DNA from: Nitrospirota bacterium
GTDB lineage: Bacteria > Nitrospirota > Nitrospiria > Nitrospirales > Nitrospiraceae
Assembly (NCBI GenBank): GCA_016207025.1
Contig: JACQQM010000147.1
Coordinates: forward strand, 1-41,979
Length of the DNA: 41,979 nucleotides
Reading direction: 5' to 3'
Both the position numbers and the translations under genes were made by a program. Positions 8,640 through 18,242 of the stretch are shown here, piece after piece. Positions within the stretch are counted from its first letter, which is position 1. Each line of letters starts with the position of its first letter. The notes beneath the pieces were generated by a model. That model searched no databases and was not told the DNA's origin. It worked only from the letters and a program-made list of their open reading frames with translations.

Positions 8640-9146
8640 GTGCGAGTTAATCCTGAAGAGCTGAACCTCAAAGACAAGGTGGTGTTTATCAACCGGGTCG
8701 CCAAGGTCGTGAAGGGCGGCAAGCGGTTTAATTTCTGCGCGTTGGTGGCGGTCGGGGACGGCCAAGGTTGGATCGGGGTCGGGAAAGGCAAGGCGGCGGA
8801 GGTGCCGGTGGCGATCGCCAAAGCCGTCGAGCAGGCCAAGAAGCACTTGGTGAAAGTGCCGCTCAAGGGCGGGACGATTCCTCACGAGGTACACGGCCTG
8901 TTTGGCGGCGAACACGTGCTGCTCAAGCCGGCGGCGGGAGGGACCGGGATTATCGCCGGGGGCGCGGTGCGCGCGGTGGTCGAATTGGCCGGCGCCCACA
9001 ACATCATCGCGAAGACGTTGGGACGGGGCAATCCGTTCAATACCGTACGAGCCACTTTGGATGGTCTGTGCCAGCTGAAAGATCCTGCTGAGGCCACGCG
9101 TCTTCGCCGGGGCGGTCTCGAGGGCGGGCTTGAAAAGACTGGATAA
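8640..9146 (+). CDS. rpsE: 30S ribosomal protein S5
   Basis: S5 helps maintain decoding accuracy and is the spectinomycin-resistance protein. A GTG start at 8640 behind GAAGAGGAG gives 168 residues. The double-stranded-RNA-binding fold is recognisable in [17 protein letters not shown] and [15 protein letters not shown]. The second domain carries [15 protein letters not shown] and [16 protein letters not shown]. Confidence 0.97.
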   Translation: MRVNPEELNLKDKVVFINRVAKVVKGGKRFNFCALVAVGDGQGWIGVGKGKAAEVPVAIAKAVEQAKKHLVKVPLKGGTIPHEVHGLFGGEHVLLKPAAGGTGIIAGGAVRAVVELAGAHNIIAKTLGRGNPFNTVRATLDGLCQLKDPAEATRLRRGGLEGGLEKTG

Positions 9147-9150
9147 ACGT

Positions 9151-9357
9151 ATGCCGAAGACCGCGACGAGAACCAAAGGAAAAGGATTGTCCATCACGCT
9201 CGCGCGCAGCCCGATCGGCACTCCGTACCGGCACCGGCTGGTCTTGCGCGGCCTGGGCCTTCGGAAAGTGAACCATACCGTCATGCGTCCGGACACCCCG
9301 CAGGTGCGGGGCATGATCGACAAGGTCTCGTATTTGCTGGAAGTGAGCGGGCGATGA
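9151..9357 (+). CDS. rpmD: 50S ribosomal protein L30
   Basis: L30 is a small large-subunit protein. The ATG at 9151 gives 68 residues including [20 protein letters not shown] and the ending [18 protein letters not shown] at 9130 inside rpsE is the alternative start. The chosen ATG has only a weak ribosome site, so coupling to rpsE translation (four-base gap) is likely. Its stop overlaps the rplO start in ATGA. Confidence 0.93.
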   Translation: MPKTATRTKGKGLSITLARSPIGTPYRHRLVLRGLGLRKVNHTVMRPDTPQVRGMIDKVSYLLEVSGR

Positions 9358-9803
9358 AACTGCATGAATTGACTCCGTCGGCCGGGGCGACGCAGAAGCG
9401 GAAACGGATCGGCAGGGGACCTGGTTCAGGGCACGGGAAGACCGCGACCAAGGGCCACAAGGGACTGCTGGCGCGGTCCGGAGGAGGCAAGCGGCCGGGG
9501 TTTGAGGGCGGGCAAATGCCCCTCGTCCGTCGTGTGCCGAAATACGGGTTCACCAATCCGTTTCGAAAAGAATACGCGGTCGTCAACCTGAAGTCACTGG
9601 CCTCCCTGGGGGCGACGGATCAGGTGACGCCCAAGATGCTAGTCGAAGCCGGGCTTATTAAGCGGAAGACCTTGCCAGTGAAGATCCTCGGCCTCGGCGA
9701 GCTGGGGAAGCCGATCGTTATCCAGGCCCATAAATTCAGCAAGTCGGCGATGGAAAAAATACAGGCTGCTGGCGGGAGGGCTGAGGTCATCGGCGGTGTT
9801 TGA
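9354..9803 (+). CDS. rplO: 50S ribosomal protein L15
   Basis: L15 is a late-assembly protein with an extended basic N-terminus. The product is 149 residues starting [20 protein letters not shown], then [18 protein letters not shown] and [18 protein letters not shown], all diagnostic. It overlaps rpmD by four bases and secY by eight. Confidence 0.97.
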   Translation: MKLHELTPSAGATQKRKRIGRGPGSGHGKTATKGHKGLLARSGGGKRPGFEGGQMPLVRRVPKYGFTNPFRKEYAVVNLKSLASLGATDQVTPKMLVEAGLIKRKTLPVKILGLGELGKPIVIQAHKFSKSAMEKIQAAGGRAEVIGGV

Positions 9804-11109
9804 ACGACTCCTGACGAGTTTCCAGAACATCTTCAAAATTCCGGAACTGCGAACCCGGCTTCTGTTCACGCTCATGATGCTGGCGGTCTATCGGGTTGGC
9901 GCCCACATCCCGACGCCCGGCATCAATAACGAGGAATTATACAAGTTTTTGCTCGAAAAGGGAGGGTCGCTCCTCGGGTTTTTGGACATTTTTTCGGGCG
10001 GCGCGCTGTCACGGCTGACGATTTTTGCGCTGGGCATCATGCCGTACATCAGCGCGTCGATCATTCTGCAACTGCTCACGGTCGTCATTCCGCATTTGTC
10101 AAAGCTGGCCAAGGAAGGAGAGCGGGGACGAAAGAAGATCATCCAGTACACACGGTACGGTACCATCGGGATCTCGCTCGTTCAGGGGTTTGGGATTGCG
10201 GTCGGTCTGGAGGGCATGAATCAGGGCGCCTTCGTGTTGAATCCCGGCTGGCCGTTCCGCCTCATGACCGTCATTACCTTGACGGCCGGAACCGCTTTCT
10301 TGATGTGGCTGGGGGAACAGATCACCGAGCGCGGGATCGGCAACGGGATCTCGTTGATCATTTTTGCCGGGATCGTGGCTCGACTTCCCAGCGCGGTGGC
10401 GCAGACGTTCGACCTGTACCAGGTCGGACAGTTGAGTTTCATGCTGCTGGTTGCGCTGCTGTTCATCATGATCGGCGTGGTGGCGGCGATCGTCTTTTTG
10501 GAGAGCGGGCGACGCAAGATCCCGGTGCAGTACGCGAAGCGCGTTATCGGGCGGCGGGTCTACGGCGGACAGAGCACGCACATCCCGCTCAAGATCAACA
10601 CGGCTGGGGTCATCCCCCCGATCTTCGCCTCCTCGATCATCGCGTTTCCGGCCACGATCGCAGGGTTCATTCAGATCCCGTGGGTGCAGTCGCTCGGCGC
10701 ACAACTCGCGCCCGGATCGCTGTTATATACCCTGCTCTACGTCGGGCTCATCTTGTTCTTCTGTTTCTTTTACACGGCGGTCGTGTTGAACCCGGTGGAC
10801 ATGGCCGATAACATGAAAAAGTACGGAGGGTTTATCCCGGGAATTCGCCCGGGGCAACGGACGTCCGATTATATTTACAACGTCTTGACGCGCATCACAT
10901 CCGCGGGGGCGGTCTATCTGGCCGCGGTCTGCGTGATCCCGGAATTTTTGATCTATAAACTGAATGTCCCGTTCTACTTCGGCGGTACATCTCTGCTGAT
11001 CGTGATCGGAGTGGGACTGGATACCGCCCAGCAGATCGAGTCGCATATGCTGATGCGGAACTACGAAGGGTTCCTGGCGAAGGGGCGGCTGAGGGGACGG
11101 AGCGGGTAA
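9796..11109 (+). CDS. secY: Protein translocase subunit SecY
   Basis: The channel of the Sec translocon, which exports or inserts proteins including the pilus, Lpt and exported cyanase-like proteins encoded downstream. A GTG start at 9796 gives 437 residues with ten hydrophobic segments. Typical SecY signatures are the [13 protein letters not shown] end of TM1, the [16 protein letters not shown] region and the cytoplasmic [11 protein letters not shown] loop. It overlaps rplO by eight bases, the usual coupling in spc operons. Confidence 0.97.
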   Translation: MFERLLTSFQNIFKIPELRTRLLFTLMMLAVYRVGAHIPTPGINNEELYKFLLEKGGSLLGFLDIFSGGALSRLTIFALGIMPYISASIILQLLTVVIPHLSKLAKEGERGRKKIIQYTRYGTIGISLVQGFGIAVGLEGMNQGAFVLNPGWPFRLMTVITLTAGTAFLMWLGEQITERGIGNGISLIIFAGIVARLPSAVAQTFDLYQVGQLSFMLLVALLFIMIGVVAAIVFLESGRRKIPVQYAKRVIGRRVYGGQSTHIPLKINTAGVIPPIFASSIIAFPATIAGFIQIPWVQSLGAQLAPGSLLYTLLYVGLILFFCFFYTAVVLNPVDMADNMKKYGGFIPGIRPGQRTSDYIYNVLTRITSAGAVYLAAVCVIPEFLIYKLNVPFYFGGTSLLIVIGVGLDTAQQIESHMLMRNYEGFLAKGRLRGRSG

Positions 11110-11118
11110 GGGTTCCGC

Positions 11119-11775
11119 ATGCGGTTGGTATTCCTCGGTCCCCCGGGAGTGGGCAAGGGCACGCAGGCGGAATTGGTGGCGTCTCGGTTCCACCATCCCA
11201 AGATCTCAACCGGCGATATTCTTCGGGAGGCGGTTCGGAATAAGACGGCGTTGGGGCTGCAAGCCAAAGCGTGCATGGATGCGGGGAAACTCGTGCCGGA
11301 CGCCATCGTGATCGGGATCGTCAAGGAAAAGCTGGCCGAGCCGGTGTGCGCGAACGGATTCCTGCTCGACGGATTTCCCCGGACTGTCCCGCAAGCCCAA
11401 GAGCTGGGGGCCTTGCTGGAGTCCAAGGGGCTCCGGCTTGATCGAGTCATCAATGTCTCGGTGTCTCGAGAGGAGGTGGTCCGGCGATTGACCGGTCGGA
11501 GGAGTTGCCCGAAGTGCCAGGCGGTCTTCCATGTCGACTTCGCGCCCCCGCAAAAGGCCGGGATCTGTGACCGATGCGGCGGCGAGCTTGCTCAGCGCAG
11601 TGACGATCGGAAGGAGACGGTTGAAGCCAGGCTTTCGGTGTATGAGCAGCAGACCGCGCCGCTCATCGAGTACTATCGGCAGCAAGGCGTACTCTCCGAA
11701 CTCGACGGTTCGGGCCGGATCGAGGAGGTGAACCGGCGGCTGATGGCTCTGCTGACGGCGAAAGGGCTGGCATGA
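11119..11775 (+). CDS. adk: Adenylate kinase, zinc-LID type
   Basis: Catalyses ATP + AMP to 2 ADP in the cytoplasm. The product is 218 residues. The P-loop GPPGVGKGTQ lies at residues 7-16, and GFLLDGFPRT gives the AMP-site region. The long LID contains CPKC and CDRCGG, four cysteines that would hold a structural zinc as in many Gram-positive and thermophile enzymes; E. coli Adk lacks them. The stop overlaps map by four bases. Confidence 0.97.
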   Translation: MRLVFLGPPGVGKGTQAELVASRFHHPKISTGDILREAVRNKTALGLQAKACMDAGKLVPDAIVIGIVKEKLAEPVCANGFLLDGFPRTVPQAQELGALLESKGLRLDRVINVSVSREEVVRRLTGRRSCPKCQAVFHVDFAPPQKAGICDRCGGELAQRSDDRKETVEARLSVYEQQTAPLIEYYRQQGVLSELDGSGRIEEVNRRLMALLTAKGLA

Positions 11776-12521
11776 TCATTCTGAAAACGCCGGACGAAAT
11801 CGAGGTGATGGCGAAGGCGTCCAAGCTCGTCGCCGAGACCCTGCAGGCATTGAAGCGGGAAGTCCGGCCCGGAGTGACAACGGAAGAACTGGACCGGCTG
11901 GCGGAAGACTTCATTCGATCGCGGGGAGGCATCCCTGCGTTCAAGGGCTATCGCAACTATCCGAAGACGCTCTGTGCATCAGTGAATGATCAGGTGGTGC
12001 ATGGTATCCCGTCAAAACGGGTGCTCAAGGAAGGGGATATCATCGGACTGGACCTCGGCGCAATCGTTGATGGGTTCTATGGGGACTCGGCGGTGACCGT
12101 TCCGGTTGGAGCCATCCACCCCAGGGCGGCGGAGCTGCTGCGGGTCACGGAGGAAGCGCTCTACAAGGGGATTGAACAGGCAGTTGTCGGCAATCGGCTC
12201 TCCGATATCTCTCACACGATTCAACGTCACGCCGAAGCGGCGGGCTTTTCGGTCGTGACCGATTTTGTGGGTCATGGAATCGGCCGTCAATTGCACGAAG
12301 AACCGCAGGTACCGAACTTCGGGAAGCCGGGGCAGGGGCCTCGCCTCCAAGTCGGTATGGTGCTGGCGATCGAACCGATGGTCAATATGGGCTCAGACGG
12401 AGTGCGGATTCTTGATGACCAGTGGACGGCTGTGACGCGGGATGGAAGCCTCTCGGCTCACTTCGAGCACACCATTGCGATCCTGCCGAGCGGGCCCCCA
12501 AGGATCCTGACCAAACTTTAG
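11772..12521 (+). CDS. map: Methionine aminopeptidase type I
   Basis: Removes the initiator methionine from nascent proteins. The product is 249 residues. The dinuclear metal ligands fall in the conserved pattern: Asp in [16 protein letters not shown] (two), His in [14 protein letters not shown], Glu in VLAIEPM and Glu in SAHFEHTI. It is coupled to adk by ATGA, the classical adk-map-infA order. Confidence 0.97.
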   Translation: MIILKTPDEIEVMAKASKLVAETLQALKREVRPGVTTEELDRLAEDFIRSRGGIPAFKGYRNYPKTLCASVNDQVVHGIPSKRVLKEGDIIGLDLGAIVDGFYGDSAVTVPVGAIHPRAAELLRVTEEALYKGIEQAVVGNRLSDISHTIQRHAEAAGFSVVTDFVGHGIGRQLHEEPQVPNFGKPGQGPRLQVGMVLAIEPMVNMGSDGVRILDDQWTAVTRDGSLSAHFEHTIAILPSGPPRILTKL

Positions 12522-12540
12522 AGAAGAGCGGGCGGCATCA

Positions 12541-12759
12541 ATGCCGAAAGAAGACGTCATCGAGGTGCAGGGGACGGTGGCCGAGACGCTGCCGAACGCC
12601 ATGTTCCGAGTCCAGCGGGAGACTGGGCACAAGATCCTGGCGCATATTTCCGGAAAGATGCGGATGCACTTTATTCGGATCCTTCCGGGGGATAAAGTCA
12701 CGGTGGAGATGTCTCCGTACGACCTGACCCGGGGGCGGATTACGTACCGGTTCAAGTAA
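12541..12759 (+). CDS. infA: Translation initiation factor IF-1
   Basis: IF-1 occupies the A site during initiation. The product is 72 residues, exactly the family size, beginning [20 protein letters not shown], with the OB-fold core [19 protein letters not shown] and end [12 protein letters not shown]. It lies 19 bases after map and ahead of rpmJ. Confidence 0.97.
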   Translation: MPKEDVIEVQGTVAETLPNAMFRVQRETGHKILAHISGKMRMHFIRILPGDKVTVEMSPYDLTRGRITYRFK

Positions 12760-12830
12760 GTTCGAGCACCGATGGAGCCGGTGAAGTATCGCAGGCCCAT
12801 GGCGCCGCGGATCGAAGAGGATTGTGCATT

Positions 12831-12944
12831 ATGAAGGTCAAGTCGTCAGTCAAACCGATTTGCTCAAAGTGCAGGGTCATTCGCCGCCGAGGGGTGGTGA
12901 GAGTCCTGTGCGAGAACCCGAGACACAAACAGCGGCAAGGGTGA
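12831..12944 (+). CDS. rpmJ: 50S ribosomal protein L36, zinc form
   Basis: L36 is a 37-residue large-subunit protein. Translation from the ATG at 12831 reads [20 protein letters not shown] and ends with a segment containing [12 protein letters not shown]. Cys11, Cys14, Cys27 and His32 form the zinc site, so this is the C-plus form. It sits between infA and rpsM as expected. The 72-base gap before it shows no obvious signal. Confidence 0.96.
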   Translation: MKVKSSVKPICSKCRVIRRRGVVRVLCENPRHKQRQG

Positions 12945-12948
12945 GGCG

Positions 12949-13064
12949 AGGGCGACCGGAGTGCCTCTTGTGCTCGCGCACCACGCACTCAAGACCATTG
13001 AGAGATGGAAACTAGAGTAGAGTGCTCGGTGGACGCGCGCAGTGAGAGGCACTCCGGTCACCCT
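12949..13064. repeat. Dispersed inverted-repeat element (copy 2, best preserved) between rpmJ and rpsM
   Basis: The left arm starts AGGGCGACCGGAGTGCCTCT at 12949. The right arm ends with GAGAGGCACTCCGGTCACCC at 13063, with one further T at 13064. The outer ~20 bases pair almost perfectly, and inner GTGCTCGCGCA and GCGCGCAGT sections continue the pairing less well. The 19-base core GTGCTCGCGCACCACGCAC lies at 12970-12988. The unit is about 116 bp with no coding capacity, like a MITE or structured RNA element, inside an essential operon. Confidence 0.75.
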
Positions 13065-13092
13065 CTAGGGTAGGGGTAGAAAGGAAGGAACT

Positions 13093-13485
13093 ATGGCTCG
13101 GATCGCCGGGGTGGATTTGCCGAGGGAGAAGCGAGTGGATGTGGGGTTGACCTACATCTATGGGATTGGGCGCGCGTCCGCCGCCCAGATTGTGAAAAAA
13201 GCCGGGATGAACGGCGCGACTCGTGTCAAGGACCTGAGCGAGGATGAGATTGTCAAGCTGCGTGAGACCATCGAGCGTGATTACGAGGTCGAAGGAGATC
13301 TTCGCAAAGAAGTGTCCATGAACATCAAGCGCTTGGTGGACACGGGAACCTATCGCGGCCTGAGACATCGCAAGAGCCTGCCGGTCCGCGGACAGCGGAC
13401 GAGAACCAATGCGCGGACACGGAAAGGCCGGCGGGCTGCGATCGGCAAAGCGCGCAAGCCCGCGACCGCCCCAAGTAGAACCTAG
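13093..13485 (+). CDS. rpsM: 30S ribosomal protein S13
   Basis: S13 forms intersubunit bridges and contacts the P-site tRNA. The product is 130 residues beginning [20 protein letters not shown]. It has the helix-hairpin-helix segment [16 protein letters not shown], the [20 protein letters not shown] motif and a basic tail. GGAAGGAA precedes the ATG. It follows the dispersed repeat by 28 bases. Confidence 0.97.
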   Translation: MARIAGVDLPREKRVDVGLTYIYGIGRASAAQIVKKAGMNGATRVKDLSEDEIVKLRETIERDYEVEGDLRKEVSMNIKRLVDTGTYRGLRHRKSLPVRGQRTRTNARTRKGRRAAIGKARKPATAPSRT

Positions 13486-13519
13486 CCGACACGGGAATGG
13501 AGAGTAAGAGGAGCCACGC

Positions 13520-13903
13520 ATGAGCGTTAAAAAAGGAAAAAAGAAGGAGCGGAAGACCGTCCAGAGCGGGATCGCCCATATCCAGGCCTCGTTCAACAAT
13601 ACGATTGTCACGATTACCGATATGAGCGGCAACGCGGTGGTCTGGGCGAGCGCTGGTAACCAAGGGTTTAAGGGATCGCGCAAGAGTACGCCCTTCGCGG
13701 CTCAGCGGGCCGGTGAAAACGCGGCAAAAAAGGCGATGGAACACGGGATGCGCCAAGTGGATGTCTACGTGAACGGGCCGGGGTCCGGGCGGGAATCGGC
13801 GATTCGATCATTGCAAGCGGCCGGGCTGCGCATCAACCTCATCCGCGATGTGACGCCGATTCCTCATAACGGGTGCCGGCCGCCCAAGCGGCGGCGGGTC
13901 TGA
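13520..13903 (+). CDS. rpsK: 30S ribosomal protein S11
   Basis: S11 lies on the platform near the E site and the mRNA exit. The product is 127 residues with [19 protein letters not shown], the [20 protein letters not shown] signature and the terminal [23 protein letters not shown] precedes the ATG. Confidence 0.97.
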   Translation: MSVKKGKKKERKTVQSGIAHIQASFNNTIVTITDMSGNAVVWASAGNQGFKGSRKSTPFAAQRAGENAAKKAMEHGMRQVDVYVNGPGSGRESAIRSLQAAGLRINLIRDVTPIPHNGCRPPKRRRV

Positions 13904-13929
13904 GCGGCCGCCAGAGGAGGAGTACCGCA

Positions 13930-14556
13930 GTGGCAAAATACAAAGGCCCAGTATGTCGGTTATGCCGGCGCGAGGGAGAAAAGCTGTTTCTCAAAGGTGC
14001 CCGATGCATGACCGAGAAGTGCGCCATCGAGCGGCGGAGCTACCCGCCCGGACAGCACGGGCAAGGCCGACAGCGTCTCTCAGAATACAGCGCCCAGCTC
14101 CGCGAAAAGCAGAAGCTGAGGCGAATTTACGGTCTTCAAGAGCGGCAATTCCGGGGCGTGTTCGGGAAAGCGGAGCGCCGGACCGGGATCACGGGAGAGC
14201 ACTTGTTGAAACTGCTCGAGTGCAGGCTGGACAACGTGGTGTACCGACTTGGATTTGCGTCTTCGCGGAAGCAGGCTCGGCAGTTGATCAACCATGGACA
14301 TTTTCTCCTGAACGGCCGGAAGACCGATGTGCCTTCCTACATTGTCAAAGCCGGCGACGTGGTTGAAGTCCGCCAGCGAAGCCGGGACCTCGCCTCCATC
14401 CAGTTGGCCCTGGAGGCGTCGGATGGTCGGGGGATTCCCGGCTGGTTAGAGCAAGACCGTGCGGCGTGCAAGGGAACGGTTCGGGCCGTTCCGACGAAGC
14501 AAGAAATCGCGATTCCGGTGAATGAACAACTCGTGGTGGAATTGTATTCCCGATAG
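13930..14556 (+). CDS. rpsD: 30S ribosomal protein S4, zinc form
   Basis: S4 nucleates small-subunit assembly and, in E. coli, represses the alpha operon. The GTG at 13930 behind GAGGAGG gives 208 residues reading [20 protein letters not shown]. The cysteines in CRLC plus two further ones (CMTEKC) mark the zinc-binding form. The S4 domain appears as [20 protein letters not shown] and the following [14 protein letters not shown] segment. An upstream extension within rpsK is a shadow. Confidence 0.96.
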   Translation: MAKYKGPVCRLCRREGEKLFLKGARCMTEKCAIERRSYPPGQHGQGRQRLSEYSAQLREKQKLRRIYGLQERQFRGVFGKAERRTGITGEHLLKLLECRLDNVVYRLGFASSRKQARQLINHGHFLLNGRKTDVPSYIVKAGDVVEVRQRSRDLASIQLALEASDGRGIPGWLEQDRAACKGTVRAVPTKQEIAIPVNEQLVVELYSR

Positions 14557-14601
14557 CACTTGGCCCGGCCAGCGAATGGCCACGGGCGGACGGCCCAAGT
14601 G
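14557..14601. repeat. Hairpin in the rpsD-rpoA gap
   Basis: CACTTGGCCCG at 14557 pairs with CGGCCCAAGTG ending at 14601 with one mismatch, and a GGCC/GGCC pair nests inside. There is no T-run, so it is not a terminator. It could be an S4-type regulatory or processing structure upstream of rpoA, but the sequence does not show which. Confidence 0.45.
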
Positions 14602-14636
14602 ATGTCTGGTGAATGCGACAAGGCGAAGGGAGAACC

Positions 14637-15641
14637 ATGATTAAGGCAATGAAGGACTTCCAGGTCCCGATGCGGGTCGAGGCCGACAAGGACACTCTTT
14701 CACCAACGTACGGCAAGTTTATCGCGGAGCCGTTTGAAAGAGGGTTCGGGACGACGATCGGCAATTCCCTGCGGCGGGTGCTGCTGTCTTCGCTGACCGG
14801 TGCCGCCGTGACGACGGTGCGGATTGAAGGCGTGCTGCACGAGTTCTCCACGATCCCAGGGGTGACCGAAGACATCACCGCGATCATCTTGAATATCAAG
14901 AGTCTGAGGTTGAAGTTGCACACCGACAAGCCCAAGAACATCCGTCTCCGGAAGAAAGGTCCGGGAGAGGCGAAGGCATCCGATATTATTCATGACGCGG
15001 ACGTGACGGTCCTCAATCAGGACTTGCACATCGCCACGCTGGATAAAGAGGCGACCCTGGACATGGAAATGGTGGTCAAGCCGGGGCGCGGGTATGTTCC
15101 GGCTGAGCGGAACAAGGAGGAGGGCCTGCCCATCGGCGTCATTGCCGTAGATTCGATCTATTCGCCCGTGAAACGTGTGAATTTTCAGGTTGAGAACGCG
15201 CGGGTCGGTCGGGTCACGGATTATGACAAGCTGCTGCTCGATATCTGGACTGACGGCAGCATCACCCCGCAGGACGCGCTGTCAACCGCCTCGGGCATTC
15301 TGCGGGACCACCTGAACATCTTCATTCATCCTGAAGAACAGGGGGAAACGAAGCCCGAGACCCGCAAGGAGGAAGAGCGGCGTGAAATCAACAAGAACCT
15401 CTTCCGCAGCGTGAACGAACTGGAGCTCTCCGTCAGAGCGGCCAACTGCCTCAAGAATGCCAACATCAAGACGATCGCCGATCTGGTGCAAAAGACCGAA
15501 ATGGAGATGTTGAAAACCAAAAACTTCGGCAAGAAATCGCTCAACGAGATCAAGGAAATCCTGGCCGAGATGGGACTGAGCCTCGGAACAAAAATCGACT
15601 CGCTACCGTCCGGAGACAGCAGCGCAAAACGCGAAGCGTGA
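14637..15641 (+). CDS. rpoA: RNA polymerase alpha subunit
   Basis: Alpha dimerises to start RNA polymerase assembly and binds activators and UP elements. The ATG at 14637 (after AAGGGAG) gives 334 residues. The N-terminal domain includes [20 protein letters not shown] and the C-terminal domain [20 protein letters not shown], with the helix-hairpin-helix that contacts DNA. The frame is open from 14613, but the later ATG has the ribosome site and matches the family start. Confidence 0.97.
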   Translation: MIKAMKDFQVPMRVEADKDTLSPTYGKFIAEPFERGFGTTIGNSLRRVLLSSLTGAAVTTVRIEGVLHEFSTIPGVTEDITAIILNIKSLRLKLHTDKPKNIRLRKKGPGEAKASDIIHDADVTVLNQDLHIATLDKEATLDMEMVVKPGRGYVPAERNKEEGLPIGVIAVDSIYSPVKRVNFQVENARVGRVTDYDKLLLDIWTDGSITPQDALSTASGILRDHLNIFIHPEEQGETKPETRKEEERREINKNLFRSVNELELSVRAANCLKNANIKTIADLVQKTEMEMLKTKNFGKKSLNEIKEILAEMGLSLGTKIDSLPSGDSSAKREA

Positions 15642-15654
15642 ACGAGAGGGAGCC

Positions 15655-16095
15655 GTGCGTCACAGAAAAAAAGGAAGGCAACTGGGGAGAAATACGAGCC
15701 ACCGGCGGGCGTTGTACCGCAGTCTCGTCACGTCGCTTCTTGAGCATGAGCGGATCGAGACCACCGAGGCCAAAGCGAAAGAAGTGCGCGGGTTCACAGA
15801 ACGCATGATCACGCTGGGCAAGCAGGGCGACTTGCCCGCTCGACGCCGGGCCCTGGGATTTCTCCGCAGCAAGAATGTGGTGTCAAAGCTCTTTGGCGAG
15901 GTGGCCGGTCGGTTTCGGGACCGAAACGGTGGCTACACGCGGACGATCAAAACCCGTCGGCGGGTGGGCGATGCGGCCGAGTTAGTGGCCATTGAGCTAG
16001 TTGTGAAAAGCAGCGACGCACCCCAGGCCAAACCTGGAGCGTCTGACTCCGAGAAAGGGTCCAGGACGCCAACCAAGGACGTAAGTCCCCAATAG
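15655..16095 (+). CDS. rplQ: 50S ribosomal protein L17
   Basis: L17 is the last gene of the alpha operon and lies near the tunnel exit. A GTG at 15655 gives 146 residues reading [41 protein letters not shown] is the conserved C-terminal core. A tail of roughly 25 residues rich in Ala, Pro, Ser and Lys extends beyond the ~120-residue family core and looks disordered. A GGCGC/GCGCC stem follows at about 16106 but has only a short GTTT tract, so I do not call it a terminator. Confidence 0.96.
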   Translation: MRHRKKGRQLGRNTSHRRALYRSLVTSLLEHERIETTEAKAKEVRGFTERMITLGKQGDLPARRRALGFLRSKNVVSKLFGEVAGRFRDRNGGYTRTIKTRRRVGDAAELVAIELVVKSSDAPQAKPGASDSEKGSRTPTKDVSPQ

Positions 16096-16241
16096 AGGTG
16101 CAAAAGGCGCCTTTCGCGGATCGCGCCGTTTCATTGCGTTCCTTTCTATTCCTCGTCCTCTCTCTCGATTCCCACGCGCGTGCCTCTTACCTGCCGGCCC
16201 TTTCATTGATGGTGACGGACACTTGATCGGCCCGCCGTTTA

Positions 16242-16270
16242 TTTACTTGCCTATCTGCGTATGCTATTAT
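16242..16270 (+). promoter_or_regulatory. Probable sigma-70 promoter of the lpt-rpoN operon
   Basis: TTTACT (16242-16247) and TATTAT (16265-16270) are separated by 17 bases, a good housekeeping-promoter match in an otherwise GC-rich gap. A transcript starting near 16277 would exclude the GTG at 16272 as the lptC start and favours the ATG at 16320. Confidence 0.6.
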
Positions 16271-16319
16271 CGTGCCTGGCAAGTTAAGACTCAGTGAAGC
16301 GATTGATTTGGGTAGAGAG

Positions 16320-16886
16320 ATGTGGCAGCGCTGGGCCCGTGGCAGCCTCCTTGCACTCAGTGTTATTCTCGCCTCCTTCCTGTTCTACCTCCTTGCGACT
16401 CGCGTGGAATCGGTTCCGCCCCCCAGTTCGGCAAGCTCAAGCCCGCTGAATCGAGCCGACGCGGGGGTTGACCAGTTCACGTTCACCCAAACCAAATCGG
16501 GAGCGGTGCAATGGGAAGTCCAGGCCCAGCGCGCGCGTGTGTTTGAGACCGAGCACCGGGCGGCTCTCGAGAAGGTCCGGGTCACGCTGTACGGCGCGAA
16601 CGGGTGGGAAATGAAATTGGAGGGCGATGAAGGGACGATCGATATTCACAAGAAGGACTTCGTGCTTGCCAAACACGTGGGCCCGATCGCGGTGCAACTG
16701 GAGAGCGGGTATACGATCTATACGAATCACCTCGCCTGGGCGGACGCGCGGCGGGAGATCAGCACGCAAGACCCGGTCACCCTGTCCGGTCATGGCTTGG
16801 AAGTCACGGGCCGTGGTTTAGTGGGCAAACTTGATGTGGAGGAATTTAAGGTGTTGGAGGATGTGCGTGTCGAAATTTTACAGTAG
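16320..16886 (+). CDS. lptC: LPS export protein LptC
   Basis: LptC is the bitopic inner-membrane protein that takes LPS from LptBFG and hands it to periplasmic LptA. From the ATG at 16320 the protein has 188 residues. A single N-terminal transmembrane helix (GSLLALSVILASFLFYLLA, about residues 8-26) is followed by a beta-jellyroll domain with repeats such as LEKVRVTLYGANGWEMKLEG. A GTG at 16272 would add 16 residues but overlaps the predicted transcription start. lptA overlaps its 3' end. Assignment rests on topology and on the lptA-lptB-rpoN neighbours. Confidence 0.88.
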   Translation: MWQRWARGSLLALSVILASFLFYLLATRVESVPPPSSASSSPLNRADAGVDQFTFTQTKSGAVQWEVQAQRARVFETEHRAALEKVRVTLYGANGWEMKLEGDEGTIDIHKKDFVLAKHVGPIAVQLESGYTIYTNHLAWADARREISTQDPVTLSGHGLEVTGRGLVGKLDVEEFKVLEDVRVEILQ

Positions 16887-17427
16887 CGCGTGCGCAGTCG
16901 TCGTGATGGTGGCCGCGGCCGCGTTTGCTGCCGAGACCGGCGCGTCCAAGCCGGCTTCGACGGAAAGTTCGAGCACCACGATTACGGCCCAGAAAATGAC
17001 GGTTCGGAATCAAGAGAGCAAGGCCGTTTTTGAAGGAACCGTCGTGCTGACGAAAGGAGCCTTGGTCGTGCACTCGGATACGATGGTGGTCTCCTTTAAG
17101 CCGACCGAACCACCGGCTGCGGGGATACCCGACCGAGGGGCTCAGTCGGGTGCTGGACAACTCCCGATCATGTCGAACCGTTCGGTGAGCATGATTGAGG
17201 CAACCGGCCGGGTGAGGATCGAGAAGGCTGAAGGTAGAGCCACGTCCAAGAAAGCGATCTATTACGCTGATGAGGAAAAGATTGTGCTGACGGGTGAGCC
17301 GGTGGCTTGGCAAAAGGGCACCCGCGTGAGCGGGAAGAAAATCACGATGTATCTGGCCGAAGACCGCAGCGTCGTGGAGGGAGGTTCGCACGTGATGATC
17401 GATCAGGACGGGGGAGAAGGTCGCTGA
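16867..17427 (+). CDS. lptA: LPS transport periplasmic protein LptA
   Basis: LptA forms the periplasmic bridge that carries LPS to the outer membrane. The GTG at 16867 stands six bases after GGAGG, whereas the ATG at 16861 touches that site, so GTG is preferred; this gives 186 residues. A signal peptide (CAVVVMVAAAAFAAETG region, cleavage after AFA) precedes an OstA-type jellyroll: TITAQKMTVRNQESKAVFEG, ATGRVRIEKAEGRATSKKA and YYADEEKIVLTGEP. It overlaps lptC by 20 bases and lptB by one. Confidence 0.9.
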   Translation: MSKFYSSACAVVVMVAAAAFAAETGASKPASTESSSTTITAQKMTVRNQESKAVFEGTVVLTKGALVVHSDTMVVSFKPTEPPAAGIPDRGAQSGAGQLPIMSNRSVSMIEATGRVRIEKAEGRATSKKAIYYADEEKIVLTGEPVAWQKGTRVSGKKITMYLAEDRSVVEGGSHVMIDQDGGEGR

Positions 17428-18215
17428 TGCGCGCCTTCGAACTCGTCGGCCGTGAGGAGGAGCCTCGTCTGGATCCGAGCTCTCCGGCGCTGGAGCAGCA
17501 TCTGGAGGCTGTCGGCCTGGTCAAGAGCTTCAAAGGCCGTCAGGTCGTCAAAGAAGTCAGCCTGGATGTCAGGGCTGGAGAGGTGGTTGGGCTCCTGGGA
17601 CCAAATGGAGCGGGGAAGACCACCATCTTCGATATGATGGTGGGACTCTGCCAACCTGATGCTGGCCAGATCCTGCTCAACGGTGAAGCGATCACTGACC
17701 TGCCGATGTTCAAGCGCGCACGGCGAGGCATCGGATACTTGCCGCAAGAGTCATCCGTCTTTCGGCGGTTGTCGGTTGAGGAAAACATCCTGGCGATTTT
17801 GGAAATGGTGGACCCTTCGTCGAAAGACCATACGCACCGAGTCGAGGCGCTTCTCAAAGAACTCGACTTGTGCGACCTTCGAAAAAGCAAGGCCTATGCG
17901 CTGTCCGGTGGGGAGCGGCGCCGACTGGAGATTACCCGAGCATTGGTCACACATCCCCAGTTTTTGCTTCTCGATGAACCGTTCGCGGGCATCGATCCCA
18001 TCGCGGTGGGTGACATCCAACAGATCATCACCCGGCTCAAGCAGAAGCAGATCGGCATCCTGATCACCGATCATAACGTGCAGGAAACTCTCTCCATCAC
18101 TGATCGCGCCTATATCATTAACGAGGGCAGCATCCTGGAGGCGGGCCCGCCCGACACCATTGTCAACAGCTCAACCGCGCGGGCGATTTACCTCGGCGAA
18201 CATTTCAGGTTGTGA
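17427..18215 (+). CDS. lptB: LPS export ABC transporter ATPase LptB
   Basis: LptB powers LPS extraction from the inner membrane with LptF and LptG, which are not in this window. The ATG at 17427 lies within the TGATG junction with lptA and gives 262 residues. Walker A GPNGAGKTT is at 58-66, followed by the Q-loop region YLPQESSVFRRLSVEEN, the LSGGERRRLEI signature and Walker B FLLLDEPFAGIDP. There are about 20 more N-terminal residues than in E. coli LptB, acidic and of unknown role. Confidence 0.95.
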   Translation: MRAFELVGREEEPRLDPSSPALEQHLEAVGLVKSFKGRQVVKEVSLDVRAGEVVGLLGPNGAGKTTIFDMMVGLCQPDAGQILLNGEAITDLPMFKRARRGIGYLPQESSVFRRLSVEENILAILEMVDPSSKDHTHRVEALLKELDLCDLRKSKAYALSGGERRRLEITRALVTHPQFLLLDEPFAGIDPIAVGDIQQIITRLKQKQIGILITDHNVQETLSITDRAYIINEGSILEAGPPDTIVNSSTARAIYLGEHFRL

Positions 18216-18242
18216 CAGAGGGTCACGTACACGGGGATCGGC

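Noticed and set aside
9130-9150. TTG start for L30 at 9130
   Set aside because: It would overlap rpsE by 17 bases and add seven residues not typical of L30. The ATG at 9151 is preferred, though weakly.
16096-16130. Terminator after rplQ (GGCGC/GCGCC stem)
   Set aside because: The stem is only five pairs and the T tract (GTTTC) is too short; read-through or another mechanism cannot be excluded.
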